Shown in pieces: positions 1 to 7,072 of a stretch of DNA of 19,229 bases. The position numbers and the translations under genes were made by a program. The DNA lies in the NCBI GenBank assembly GCA_002773655.1, contig PFAR01000039.1, positions 1 through 19,229 on the forward strand, given 5' to 3'. Below the pieces are notes generated by a model. The model had not been told where the DNA came from. It made no database searches and saw only the letters and a program-made list of their open reading frames with translations. The stretch is from Candidatus Falkowbacteria bacterium CG10_big_fil_rev_8_21_14_0_10_43_10. GTDB lineage: Bacteria; Patescibacteriota; Patescibacteriia; Patescibacteriales; XYC2-FULL-47-12. Each line of letters begins with the position of its first letter. The stretch's first letter is position 1.

Positions 1-13
1 ATCAGGGCGAGGC

Positions 14-57
14 AAACTTACAAAATAAATGTCCCAACCAGTGGGAGTAAACTTACA
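14..57. repeat. Direct repeat AAACTTACA flanking a short hairpin; possible insertion-sequence end
   Basis: AAACTTACA occurs at 14-22 and again at 49-57, 35 bases apart. Between the copies is an inverted repeat TCCCA (32-36) / TGGGA (42-46) with a 5-base loop. Read on the minus strand, the outer copy begins TGTAAGTTTACTCCC, which looks like the terminal inverted repeat of a transposon whose body would lie left of the window. No transposase is present to confirm this. Plus-strand reading frame 1 is open from the window edge to a stop at 70-72 and frame 3 to a stop at 48-50. Either could be the last residues of a gene cut by the window edge, but neither is recognisable. Confidence 0.3.
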
Positions 58-130
58 TTTTTAGATGACTAAATGCGTACCCTCAGGTAACATTAGGTAC
101 ACCTTTATCTTTTTTCCTTTAAAATCTTAC

Positions 131-160
131 AAAAAATGCCCCAAATATTGGAGCATTTTT
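131..160 (-). terminator. Rho-independent terminator downstream of higA
   Basis: A 13-base-pair inverted repeat (132-144 with 148-160, loop 145-147) is built on AAAAATGC / GCATTTTT. On the minus strand the single imperfect position becomes a G-U wobble, so the hairpin is complete in minus-strand RNA and is followed by a T-run. It lies about 165 bases past the higA stop, with no other minus-strand gene between. The T-run on the other side means it could also stop plus-strand transcription entering from the left. The remaining sequence from 161 to 323 is AT-rich and I see no further feature in it. Confidence 0.6.
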
Positions 161-323
161 ATTGCCTAAACTTTAAATTGTTTGAACCAAAAATCATCCA
201 GACTATCTTATTATCATCTATTTTCTCCCTCCATTTCTTTATTTTTGGCGTGTTTTTTTCATATCCGCATTATAGCATATTTTTAGGGGAAAATAAGGAA
301 AAAATTAATTTTTTTTATTTATT

Positions 324-626
324 CTAAACAGCGAACTGAAAAGTTTTTATTTTAGATGCCAAGATATCAGCCAGCTCGCTTGCTTCTATTTCTAAATCAT
401 AACGCGATTGCAAATTAAGCCAAAACTGCGGCGACATTCCAAAATATTTGCCTAAGCGCAGAGCGGTGTCGGCGGAAATAGCCCGGCGGCCAAGCACAAT
501 TTCATTGATGCGGCGCGGCGCGACATCTATATCTTTCGCCAGACGGTACTGGCTGATATGCAATGAATTTAAAAATTCTTCCGCTAAAACTTCTCCTGGA
601 TGTATTGGTTTTATTTTTTTAGCCAT
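324..626 (-). CDS. higA: HigA-type antitoxin, XRE-family DNA-binding protein
   Basis: This 100-residue protein is a clear HigA/VapI-type antitoxin. It opens with the family signature PIHPGEVLAEEFL (residues 7-19). A helix-turn-helix follows at about residues 23-60 (SQYRLAKDIDVAPRRINEIVLGRRAIS), and the typical segment with MSPQFWLNLQ comes at 64-73. In this family the antitoxin neutralises the cognate RelE-fold toxin by direct binding and represses the shared promoter. The toxin gene lies immediately upstream, with 10 bases between toxin stop and antitoxin start; toxin-first order is characteristic of higBA loci and unlike most type II systems. The length is normal and all expected segments are present, so it looks intact. 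Identity is strong from the sequence; activity and self-regulation are inferred from the family. Confidence 0.93.
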   Translation of the reverse strand: MAKKIKPIHPGEVLAEEFLNSLHISQYRLAKDIDVAPRRINEIVLGRRAISADTALRLGKYFGMSPQFWLNLQSRYDLEIEASELADILASKIKTFQFAV

Positions 627-636
627 AATGTTAAGT

Positions 637-918
637 TTAATGATAATCTGTTATTTCCACTTCGTAAGCGTCTTGCTCGCTCCATTTAAAACATATTCTA
701 TATTGGGAATTTATTCTAATGCTATGCTGGCCGCTTCTTTTTCCTTTTAGCGCCTCTAAATGATTAGCGGGCGGCAAACGCAGATCTGACAAAGACATGG
801 CGGCATCCATCATCCATAATTTGCGCATAGCCACTCTCTGGATTGAACTAGGCAAACGGCGAGAATATTCCCGATTGAATATTTTCCGCGCTTCCTTGTC
901 TTTAAAACTCTTAATCAT
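637..918 (-). CDS. higB: HigB-type toxin (RelE superfamily mRNA interferase / plasmid maintenance killer protein)
   Basis: The protein is 93 residues when started at the ATG at 916-918 and begins MIKSFKDKEARKIFNREYSR. It carries the HigB hallmarks: LPSSIQRVAMRKL, the stretch LRLPPANHLEALKGKRSGQHSIRIN, and the C-terminal core YRICFKWSEQDAYEVEITDYH. HigB toxins cleave mRNA on the ribosome. An in-frame ATG at 961-963 would add 15 residues, but family members start at MIKSF and the promoter lies inside that extension, so I reject the longer form. The gene is followed after 10 bases by higA. The promoter places the transcript start almost at the ATG, so the message may be leaderless. The 37 bases separating it from the gene upstream contain no obvious terminator, so read-through from the polysaccharide operon is possible. 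Confidence 0.92.
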   Translation of the reverse strand: MIKSFKDKEARKIFNREYSRRLPSSIQRVAMRKLWMMDAAMSLSDLRLPPANHLEALKGKRSGQHSIRINSQYRICFKWSEQDAYEVEITDYH

Positions 919-924
919 GCCTAC

Positions 925-953
925 ATAATAACGCGCTAAGATAATACTGTCAA
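925..953 (-). promoter_or_regulatory. higBA promoter, probably giving a leaderless message
   Basis: On the minus strand a perfect -35 box TTGACA (948-953) is followed by a 17-base spacer and the -10 box TATTAT (925-930, 5 of 6 consensus). Only 6 bases separate the -10 box from the higB ATG, so transcription would begin at or within a base or two of the start codon. HigA-family antitoxins usually bind over such promoters. I could not identify a convincing palindromic operator by eye. Confidence 0.72.
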
Positions 954-1000
954 TACCCCTCAAAAAATGCCCTAAAAATGAAATTAAGCTAAAATAGTCT

Positions 1001-2404
1001 TTACTCTATCGTGAAGCCAATGCTGTATCTTAAGCCGGAATTCAATCCTTTGGCGATAATATCAACCCCGTAAGGAAAGCTCTCAAACCTGCCAAGCTTT
1101 ATGTCAGGGACGGTTAAAACTTTCGTAAAGCGCCCAGCCTCATCGGCGGAAATAACAACACGGCTGAATTCAATATCTTTAACCAGCTCCCCCATTTTTC
1201 CTATCTCCGGCCTGCCGAATATTAGGGCGATTTCTTCTTGCGGGGCGAAACCGGCTCCCCGAAGGGACACCTGCGAGTTGCGGGCGGCGCGGTTGCGGTC
1301 AATTGACATTGACAGCGGCTTGCGGGGAGTATTATTATCTTCAGTCGCTTTATAAGACGCGACTAACTTAAAATTTTCGTCCAAAATAACTATACTTTCA
1401 TGATTGAATACCGCTAGCCTTTCCTGGCCATTTTGTTCCAGCGCTTTTAAACCCATACACCAAGCGTTAGGCAGGCCGATTTTATAAGCATGCTGCCAGG
1501 ACAGCGGCTTTAATTCATGATTCATTTTTACAATGCCGATTCCGTCGGTAAAATAAAAATGATCTTTGCCGAAAATGCCGTCAACCGCGAATCCTTCGGC
1601 AGAAATATGCTGAAAATTATTAACCGCGCCGGTCGTTAAATTAACCTGTTTTAAAACGCGGTCGCCGGCAAAATATGCTAATTTTTTATCAGCGTCATAA
1701 TATGGCTGCCTGATTCTGTCGGAGTTTAAAACTATTCGCGGGCTGGCTAGTTCCGCGCGAGTCTGGCTGCTGATAATTTTTATAAAATCGTTTTCTTTAT
1801 CAGAACCGTAATCAGTTTTAATATCAAAAATAATCTCTCCGCCTCTGCTTAAGGTGATATTATCATTTTTTTCCTGATTGGCATAACTATTGATTGCCAT
1901 TAAATTATTATTCCAGATTCTGATTCCGTTAGTCCCGACAGTCGCTATATTATCCCCCGCTTTTTGCACGCGCATCATCCAATCCCATGAATTATCTTTT
2001 ACGCTTCCAACAATTACCGGATTACTAATATCGGTTAAATTATATTTATATAAATACTTTCCGTTCACCGCGTAGGCGTATAAAACATCAGCTTCAATAT
2101 TAAAAGCGAAATCATAAAAATCATTCCAGCGCTCATCCGGCGCGCTTATTGCATATTCTTTAATTAATTTATCGCCTGCTTGCTTAAACAGCTCCAGCTT
2201 GTCAGTATCAACCGAACCGACATAAATTTCATTATTCCAAACAATCGCGTCGCCGCTGCTGTATGACTGGACTTTGCCCTGGGCTTTCGCGCCAAACAGC
2301 ATGTCAAAAACAAACATTGAAACATATAGGATAACCAAAAGCCCGGCGATAAAAAAATAACGCATTTTTTGATTTCTAATAGCTTTCGGCTGGCTTAAAT
2401 TCAT
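1001..2404 (-). CDS. Membrane-anchored extracellular protein, beta-propeller-like with C-terminal Ig-like domain; function unknown
   Basis: I do not recognise a named family for this 467-residue protein. Residues 1-14 are polar. A single hydrophobic segment at about 15-38 (MRYFFIAGLLVILYVSMFVF) would anchor it with the bulk outside. The middle, about 45-360, shows repeated short beta-rich units such as GDAIVWNNEIYVGSV, LYAYAVNGKYLYKYNL, IRIWNNN and HFYFTDGIGIVKMNHE, consistent with a beta-propeller. The last roughly 100 residues begin VSLRGAGFAPQEEI, which resembles an IPT/TIG-like immunoglobulin fold. It is the last gene of the polysaccharide operon, 4 bases after the glycosyltransferase gene, so a role in surface glycan export, sensing or assembly is plausible but inferred. 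No catalytic motif is visible. Confidence 0.7.
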   Translation of the reverse strand: MNLSQPKAIRNQKMRYFFIAGLLVILYVSMFVFDMLFGAKAQGKVQSYSSGDAIVWNNEIYVGSVDTDKLELFKQAGDKLIKEYAISAPDERWNDFYDFAFNIEADVLYAYAVNGKYLYKYNLTDISNPVIVGSVKDNSWDWMMRVQKAGDNIATVGTNGIRIWNNNLMAINSYANQEKNDNITLSRGGEIIFDIKTDYGSDKENDFIKIISSQTRAELASPRIVLNSDRIRQPYYDADKKLAYFAGDRVLKQVNLTTGAVNNFQHISAEGFAVDGIFGKDHFYFTDGIGIVKMNHELKPLSWQHAYKIGLPNAWCMGLKALEQNGQERLAVFNHESIVILDENFKLVASYKATEDNNTPRKPLSMSIDRNRAARNSQVSLRGAGFAPQEEIALIFGRPEIGKMGELVKDIEFSRVVISADEAGRFTKVLTVPDIKLGRFESFPYGVDIIAKGLNSGLRYSIGFTIE

Positions 2405-2408
2405 ATTT

Positions 2409-3569
2409 TTATTTTAGATAGTTATGAGCTAAAATTTTTCTGGTAATATATTTTTTATTTTTATTAAAAACGGCCTCCTGGTAAACAGCGGCTATTTGGC
2501 CGGCTAAATCATCCCAGTTATAGCTATTAAGCGCTTTTTGCTTGGCAATTTTCGCCAAGGCGCTGCGCTTTGTTTTATGTTTGATTAAGTAGTACAGCTG
2601 CCGCCGCAATTCCTTGATATTCTTATTTTTAAACAATAATCCCGCTCCGCCGACCGCTTCTTTGTTTTCATTTATGTCGCTGACTATAATCGGCAGGCCG
2701 TAAGACATCGCCTCTAACAGCGCGATTGACAGGCCCTCCGATTCGGATGGCTGAACAAACCCATAAGCATTGGCGTATAGCTGAGCCAAAGCGATTCCGC
2801 TTTGGTTGCCGGTAAAAATAATTTTATTATTATCACCGGCTAATTTTTTCAGTTCAGCCACGTAATCATCGGTAAAAGCGCCGGCGCCGGCAATAACTAA
2901 TTTTTTATCAGTGCGCATGCCTTGATAAGCATTAATTAAATAATGGATTCCCTTATGGCGCACCAAGCGGCTGACAGCCAGAATATATTCGCCCTTAACC
3001 AGCCCCCATTGTTTGATTAAATTATCCGCGCGCTCACGATTAATATTTATGCCGTTGGGGATATAGACCGTATCTTTGTTATAATTAAGTTTGGTATATC
3101 GCCGCAGAATTTTTGACGGCACGATAATCGCGTCGGCAAAAACGCATAGCATCCGCTCGCCTAATTTTAAAAACCGCTTGGCAAACCAGCCCCACTTTTG
3201 GTGCTGATAACATTGGGATTGAAAAGTGGCAATTATCGCGGTATGGCGCTTAAATATTTTAGGCAGCCAGATTAATAGCGACGGCCCGATTGAATGGAAA
3301 TGAATAATGTCCGCCGGCTTAAACATGACGTCTATTACTGCCAAAAAAGTATGAGTGATAGTATCAAAATTTTTTGTCGGAATAGAGGGTAGGTTGATTA
3401 ATTTCACCCCTTGGTATTCTTTTTTAGTCCGGTCAGAATAATTGTGGCGCGTATACGCAAAAACATCATGGCCTGATTTAGCCAGTCTGACGGCTAAATT
3501 ATCCACGTAATTCTCTACGCCTCCGCCAACGCCGGGCATTCCTTTTTGTCCGATAAAATATATTTTCAT
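2409..3569 (-). CDS. GT4-family glycosyltransferase
   Basis: This 386-residue retaining glycosyltransferase has the GT-B fold. The N-terminal domain starts MKIYFIGQKGMPGVGGGVENY, the glycine-rich acceptor-side loop seen in rhamnosyltransferase-like members. The C-terminal donor domain has SRLVRHKG (residues 200-207, the conserved Arg and Lys that contact the nucleotide-sugar phosphates) and the EX7E motif at E278/E286 in ESEGLSIALLEAM. Such enzymes act at the inner face of the membrane, moving sugar from a nucleotide donor to a growing lipid-linked glycan; donor and linkage cannot be read from sequence. The gene is separated from its neighbours by only 3 and 4 bases, so translation is probably coupled. 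There is no Shine-Dalgarno site. The length is normal and no defect is seen. Confidence 0.92.
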   Translation of the reverse strand: MKIYFIGQKGMPGVGGGVENYVDNLAVRLAKSGHDVFAYTRHNYSDRTKKEYQGVKLINLPSIPTKNFDTITHTFLAVIDVMFKPADIIHFHSIGPSLLIWLPKIFKRHTAIIATFQSQCYQHQKWGWFAKRFLKLGERMLCVFADAIIVPSKILRRYTKLNYNKDTVYIPNGININRERADNLIKQWGLVKGEYILAVSRLVRHKGIHYLINAYQGMRTDKKLVIAGAGAFTDDYVAELKKLAGDNNKIIFTGNQSGIALAQLYANAYGFVQPSESEGLSIALLEAMSYGLPIIVSDINENKEAVGGAGLLFKNKNIKELRRQLYYLIKHKTKRSALAKIAKQKALNSYNWDDLAGQIAAVYQEAVFNKNKKYITRKILAHNYLK

Positions 3570-3572
3570 AAA

Positions 3573-4802
3573 TTATTTTTTTGCTTGCTCGTAAATTTTT
3601 ATTAATTGCCAGTAATATTTTTCTTCGCTTAAATAATCTTCATTGTCTTTGATGAATTCTTTAATATTAACCGTCGCCTGTTGGCGCAATTTTTTATTTT
3701 TATCAATTTTTTCTAATATCTTTGCCAATTCTTCGCTATTTCCCGGCGTAAAAACAAATCCGTTTTGTCCGTCATTAATATACTCTTTTAATCCGCCTAC
3801 CTTAGCACAAACTGTAATTTTCGTCAACAATTGCGCCTCCCGCAAAGCATAGGGCGCGTTTTCATGGCATAGCGACGGCACTACCACCGCCCGCGCGTCA
3901 GCGATTAATTTAATCAGCTTTAATCCGCGCTGATAGCCGGCAAATTTAATTTTACCGGCTATCTTTAATTCACGGCTCTTGGCTTTCAGTTTTTCCATTT
4001 CCGGTCCGGCGCCGGCTATTACTATTTTGCTTTTTAAGCCCTTGGCTTTGGCCGCGGCTTCAATAATCGTCTCTGCCCCTTTTTCCGCAGACAGGCGGCC
4101 GAAATACAAAAAATAATCCTTGTCCTTTACCGGTACTGAATTTTTTAAATCAACCGGGTTTGCCAGCTTGATAATTTTTCCCGTAAACCCGGCTTGCTCA
4201 AACTTGCGCTTTAAAAATAAGCTGGGAGAAATAAAAATTTTAATATGGCGGTAGGGATTTAAAAATTTATATAAATACGCCTCAACCATCGCCACAAAAC
4301 TTTTGCTATAAGAATTATGCAGGCATTTGTCTAAAAAGCAACGGTAAAATTTTCCGCCCAGACAGCGTTCATATAATTTCCCGCGGCAGAATAAATTATA
4401 GGCCGGAGAAATCAGCTGGTAATCATGCAGGGTCATTACCATGGGAATTTTATATTTTTTTAAAACATAAATAACGCTGGGAGAAAGCTGGCGGTTAATA
4501 TTGTGCAAATGAGCCACATCCGGCCGAAAGTCGGCAATTAGCGCTTCTAAATTACGGTAAGCTTCCCGGCTGTAGATGCTTTTGCCGGCTAATTTTAATT
4601 TGGACAAAAAGTTAATTTTAGCGTGATAATCGGATTTTTTAACAAAATATTTAGCAAATTTAGTCGGCAGATTATGCCGGTCAAGCATGGAAAAATAAGC
4701 CACCCGATGGCCGTGCTCTTTTAAAACGCGCGCCGTTTCCAGATATGACCTTTCCGCGCCGCCTTTTAAATAATGAAATTTATTGATTAGAAGAATTTTC
4801 AT
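3573..4802 (-). CDS. GT4-family glycosyltransferase with cysteine-rich insert
   Basis: This is a 409-residue GT-B enzyme. The N-terminal domain opens MKILLINKFHYLKGGAERSY, typical of GT4 enzymes. The donor domain has FGRLSAEKG (R236, K241) and an EX7E pair at E314/E322 in ENAPYALREA. Between the domains there is a segment with four spaced cysteines (C139, C147, C155, C160: FCRGKLYERCLGG...RCFLDKC) that could bind a metal or form a structural cross-link. Its start overlaps the end of the O-antigen ligase gene by 23 bases, implying translational coupling. The product probably adds one sugar to the repeat unit made by this operon; specificity is unknown. The family is not in doubt, though whether the cysteine cluster binds metal is a guess. 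Confidence 0.9.
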   Translation of the reverse strand: MKILLINKFHYLKGGAERSYLETARVLKEHGHRVAYFSMLDRHNLPTKFAKYFVKKSDYHAKINFLSKLKLAGKSIYSREAYRNLEALIADFRPDVAHLHNINRQLSPSVIYVLKKYKIPMVMTLHDYQLISPAYNLFCRGKLYERCLGGKFYRCFLDKCLHNSYSKSFVAMVEAYLYKFLNPYRHIKIFISPSLFLKRKFEQAGFTGKIIKLANPVDLKNSVPVKDKDYFLYFGRLSAEKGAETIIEAAAKAKGLKSKIVIAGAGPEMEKLKAKSRELKIAGKIKFAGYQRGLKLIKLIADARAVVVPSLCHENAPYALREAQLLTKITVCAKVGGLKEYINDGQNGFVFTPGNSEELAKILEKIDKNKKLRQQATVNIKEFIKDNEDYLSEEKYYWQLIKIYEQAKK

Positions 4803-6186
4803 ATTTTGTTTTTGGCCGGCTAAAAATATCAGCCGCGGCTATCATTAAACCGACAATAAACCACAATTTGCCTTTATAAAAATTAGTATCAAACCATTCA
4901 AACATAAAAATACTGGCTGCCGCCATGATAAAGAAAGCCATTTGCCGGCGTTCAGCCGCGGCCATTGCTTTAATTTTTTTGCCAATATGTAAAATTATGC
5001 CGGCTAAAAAAATCACAAAAGCAGCCAGGCCCGCCGCTCCGGTTTCAGCTATGATTTTTTGCCAAAGGCCGTGCGACTCCATTAAGGGCGCGTAAGTCGC
5101 CTGATAGCGCCGGCTTTTTTCTTCTAAATTTTTATACATGCCGGCGCCGGCGCCGATGATTGGATTTAACGCGAATCCCTGCCAAGCGACATCAGTCAAA
5201 AGCTGGCGGTGTTTATTTGAGCCGTAGCCGATTTCGCTTGCCTGCAGTTTAAACATATAATATCCGGCCGGCAGTAAAAACATCCCTGCTAAAGCGGCTA
5301 AAACCAATCCGGCTGATAAATTTTTTAAAATTATTTTTCTAAAATAAACCGATAGGAATACCGCTTGAGCTGATAAAGCGAGCCAGGCCGCGCGCGAAAA
5401 CGACCCGACTAAAATAATATTAAATAAAACAAACAAGCCGATAATAATCCGCCGGCCGGCTGGTTTCGGCTGCCAATACAATAAAGCCAGCGCGAGCATC
5501 GTCGCTGACGCTAAAATTTCAGAAATTTGTTTTTGATTATCGCCGATGGGATAAATTCCGGCAATGCTAACCGGCTTAAAACGGATAAATTCGTTATATA
5601 AATCCTGCTGAAAAACAGAGGCAATGCCCATTAGAGAAATAATCAGCGCTGATAAAATAAAGCTTATCAGCGCATAGCGCAGTATTTTTTCCGACCTGAT
5701 AACATTAGCCGGCAAGATAATAAAAATGGCGTAAAAAAACAAAATCCAGCGCAAACTGTAAATGATGCTTTCCCAAAAATTAAAGGCGAAAAAAGCCGAG
5801 ATTAAGTTAACCGCCAAAAATAAAACAAAGCAGAAAAAAACCGGCCGCTTTATTTTTTCTGGTTTTATAAAAATTATCCTGATTAAATAGCTGATAAAAA
5901 GCGCTATTCCCAGCGCGTCAACTATCGGCAGAGAGAACTCCCAATGAAATCCGGGAGCGTTAATGTTTAAAAAGCCAAAATTAACATACCAATTAATCGC
6001 TGGTAAAAAAAAGGATAAGCTATAGATGCCGAATTCCGGCTTCAAGCTGAATAATAAAATTAAAAAAACTGCCGCGCCCAGCGCCGGCTTAAGCAAAAAA
6101 ATTACAAACAAAAAAAACAATGTCAGCTGGGGAATGGCAATATTGGCAGCGAAGGTATTTAATTTTTTAATCAAAAAAGCCGGCAT
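4780..6186 (-). CDS. O-antigen ligase / polymerase-like membrane protein (Wzy_C, WaaL superfamily)
   Basis: The protein has 468 residues and about 10-12 hydrophobic helices spread over its whole length. Family signatures are SFSRAAWLAL (residues 262-271) and the large outside loop NPIIGAGAGMYKN (341-353) followed by MESHGLWQKIIAETGAAGL (369-387), with the conserved His372. Members either ligate finished glycan to a lipid or protein acceptor (WaaL, oligosaccharyl ligases) or polymerise repeat units (Wzy); sequence alone does not separate the two. With glycosyltransferases beside it and a chain-length regulator at 11717, polymerisation of a surface polysaccharide or transfer to surface proteins are both reasonable. 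It follows the methyltransferase gene by 10 bases and overlaps the next gene. There is no ribosome binding site before the ATG. Confidence 0.88.
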   Translation of the reverse strand: MPAFLIKKLNTFAANIAIPQLTLFFLFVIFLLKPALGAAVFLILLFSLKPEFGIYSLSFFLPAINWYVNFGFLNINAPGFHWEFSLPIVDALGIALFISYLIRIIFIKPEKIKRPVFFCFVLFLAVNLISAFFAFNFWESIIYSLRWILFFYAIFIILPANVIRSEKILRYALISFILSALIISLMGIASVFQQDLYNEFIRFKPVSIAGIYPIGDNQKQISEILASATMLALALLYWQPKPAGRRIIIGLFVLFNIILVGSFSRAAWLALSAQAVFLSVYFRKIILKNLSAGLVLAALAGMFLLPAGYYMFKLQASEIGYGSNKHRQLLTDVAWQGFALNPIIGAGAGMYKNLEEKSRRYQATYAPLMESHGLWQKIIAETGAAGLAAFVIFLAGIILHIGKKIKAMAAAERRQMAFFIMAAASIFMFEWFDTNFYKGKLWFIVGLMIAAADIFSRPKTKYENSSNQ

Positions 6187-6196
6187 AATATAATTT

Positions 6197-6823
6197 TTAA
6201 AAAATAATGATATAATCCAGCGTCAAGCCGAATAGCTTGTTTTTAATAATTTGATAATTCTTTATTTCCGCCCGCGCTAATAATTCTTTCACTTCTTTTA
6301 ACGACAATGGGTCCATATATCCGCCCGCGGCCCAGGGCTTGCCCAGCCATCGCAAAATTTTATCAAAAACTTTTTTGGGCAGATAATGCAGCAACGGCAG
6401 GCGCGTATGCACCTCAACCGGAAAAAATCTGTTCGGCGTAGTGATGAATGCTTTACAGCCGACTCGTTTTATTTCCCGCAAAAAGTTTAATTGGCTCTCC
6501 CGGCCGATGATATGCTCCCATACCGCGTTTGACCAAATAATATCAAAACTTTTATCAGTAAAAGGAAACTTATGGCCGCCATAGCAAATTGCTTTTACCA
6601 AAGGATAATTTTTAATAAATTCCCGCGGCCGGTCTATGCCAAGCGCGGTTATTTTTTGAGGATAGAGGTAATTTTTTTCCAAAAAATTATCCACCGGGCC
6701 GTATTCTCTGTCGGAAAAACCTGCGTCTAAAATAGTTGTTTTAGATCCGGGTCTCATGATATTGATGAATTTTTGCCACTTTTTCTGGCGATTGTAGGCG
6801 GAAACTCTATAAGCAAAAGACAT
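6197..6823 (-). CDS. Class I SAM-dependent methyltransferase (Methyltransf_11-like), atypical motif I
   Basis: This 208-residue protein is the first gene of the polysaccharide operon. Motif I reads TTILDAGFSDREYG (residues 29-42): the ILDAG strand is normal, but the usual GxGxG loop is replaced by FSDREYG. An acidic residue after strand 2 is present (D64 in LGIDRP), and the post-motif FPFTDKSFDIIWSNAVWEHI (residues 86-105) is typical of methyltransferases acting on small molecules or glycans. The likely role is methylating a sugar of the glycan built by the downstream genes, inferred from position only. The altered motif I might change cofactor binding or reflect a lineage-specific subfamily. 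Transcription starts from a strong promoter about 45 bases upstream. Confidence 0.82.
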   Translation of the reverse strand: MSFAYRVSAYNRQKKWQKFINIMRPGSKTTILDAGFSDREYGPVDNFLEKNYLYPQKITALGIDRPREFIKNYPLVKAICYGGHKFPFTDKSFDIIWSNAVWEHIIGRESQLNFLREIKRVGCKAFITTPNRFFPVEVHTRLPLLHYLPKKVFDKILRWLGKPWAAGGYMDPLSLKEVKELLARAEIKNYQIIKNKLFGLTLDYIIIF

Positions 6824-6867
6824 AAAGAATGTTAATAATTAACTAAAAAAATCTAATTTAACATCAA

Positions 6868-6896
6868 ATATTAACATATATACAAAATTTTGTCAA
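6868..6896 (-). promoter_or_regulatory. Promoter of the polysaccharide operon (minus strand)
   Basis: On the minus strand, TTGACA (6891-6896) is followed by a 17-base spacer and TAATAT (6868-6873), the latter preceded by TG one base upstream (an extended -10). The predicted start is near 6861, giving a leader of about 40 bases before the methyltransferase ATG at 6823. It is back to back with the plus-strand promoter at 6947-6975; the two -35 boxes are about 50 bases apart, so a single regulator could control both. Confidence 0.78.
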
Positions 6897-6946
6897 CTAA
6901 AATTAAATTTTAAGTTATATTGCTTAAAAATTGCTTTTTTTTATTG

Positions 6947-6975
6947 TTGACAATTTTAAATAAAGGTGATAATGT
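6947..6975 (+). promoter_or_regulatory. Promoter for the 7073 secreted-protein gene
   Basis: A perfect -35 box TTGACA lies at 6947-6952. The -10 is either TAATGT at 6970-6975 (17-base spacer) or GATAAT at 6968-6973 (15-base spacer). The expected start is near 6982, giving a leader of about 90 bases. Confidence 0.65.
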
Positions 6976-7057
6976 GTAATATCTTTCGTACCTTTACAAT
7001 TTAAAAAATAATTTTTTGTTTTTTGAATAAATTTTGAAAAAACAAAAAAATAAATTC

Positions 7058-7064
7058 AAAGGAG
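7058..7064 (+). promoter_or_regulatory. Strong Shine-Dalgarno site deciding the ATG at 7073
   Basis: AAAGGAG lies 8 bases before the ATG at 7073-7075. The reading frame stays open back to a TTG at 7034, but the 13 extra residues would be all Lys/Asn-rich and would disrupt the signal peptide, so ATG 7073 is the start. Most other genes here have no Shine-Dalgarno site, which suggests this one is translated heavily. Confidence 0.85.
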
Positions 7065-7072
7065 ACAGGACA

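Noticed and set aside
136..327. Plus-strand open frame of 63 codons
   Set aside because: AT-rich, Phe/Ile/Leu-dominated product that starts inside a terminator hairpin, with no ribosome binding site; composition alone explains it.
7034..7072. TTG start extending the first secreted protein by 13 residues
   Set aside because: The AAAGGAG site and signal peptide both point to ATG 7073.
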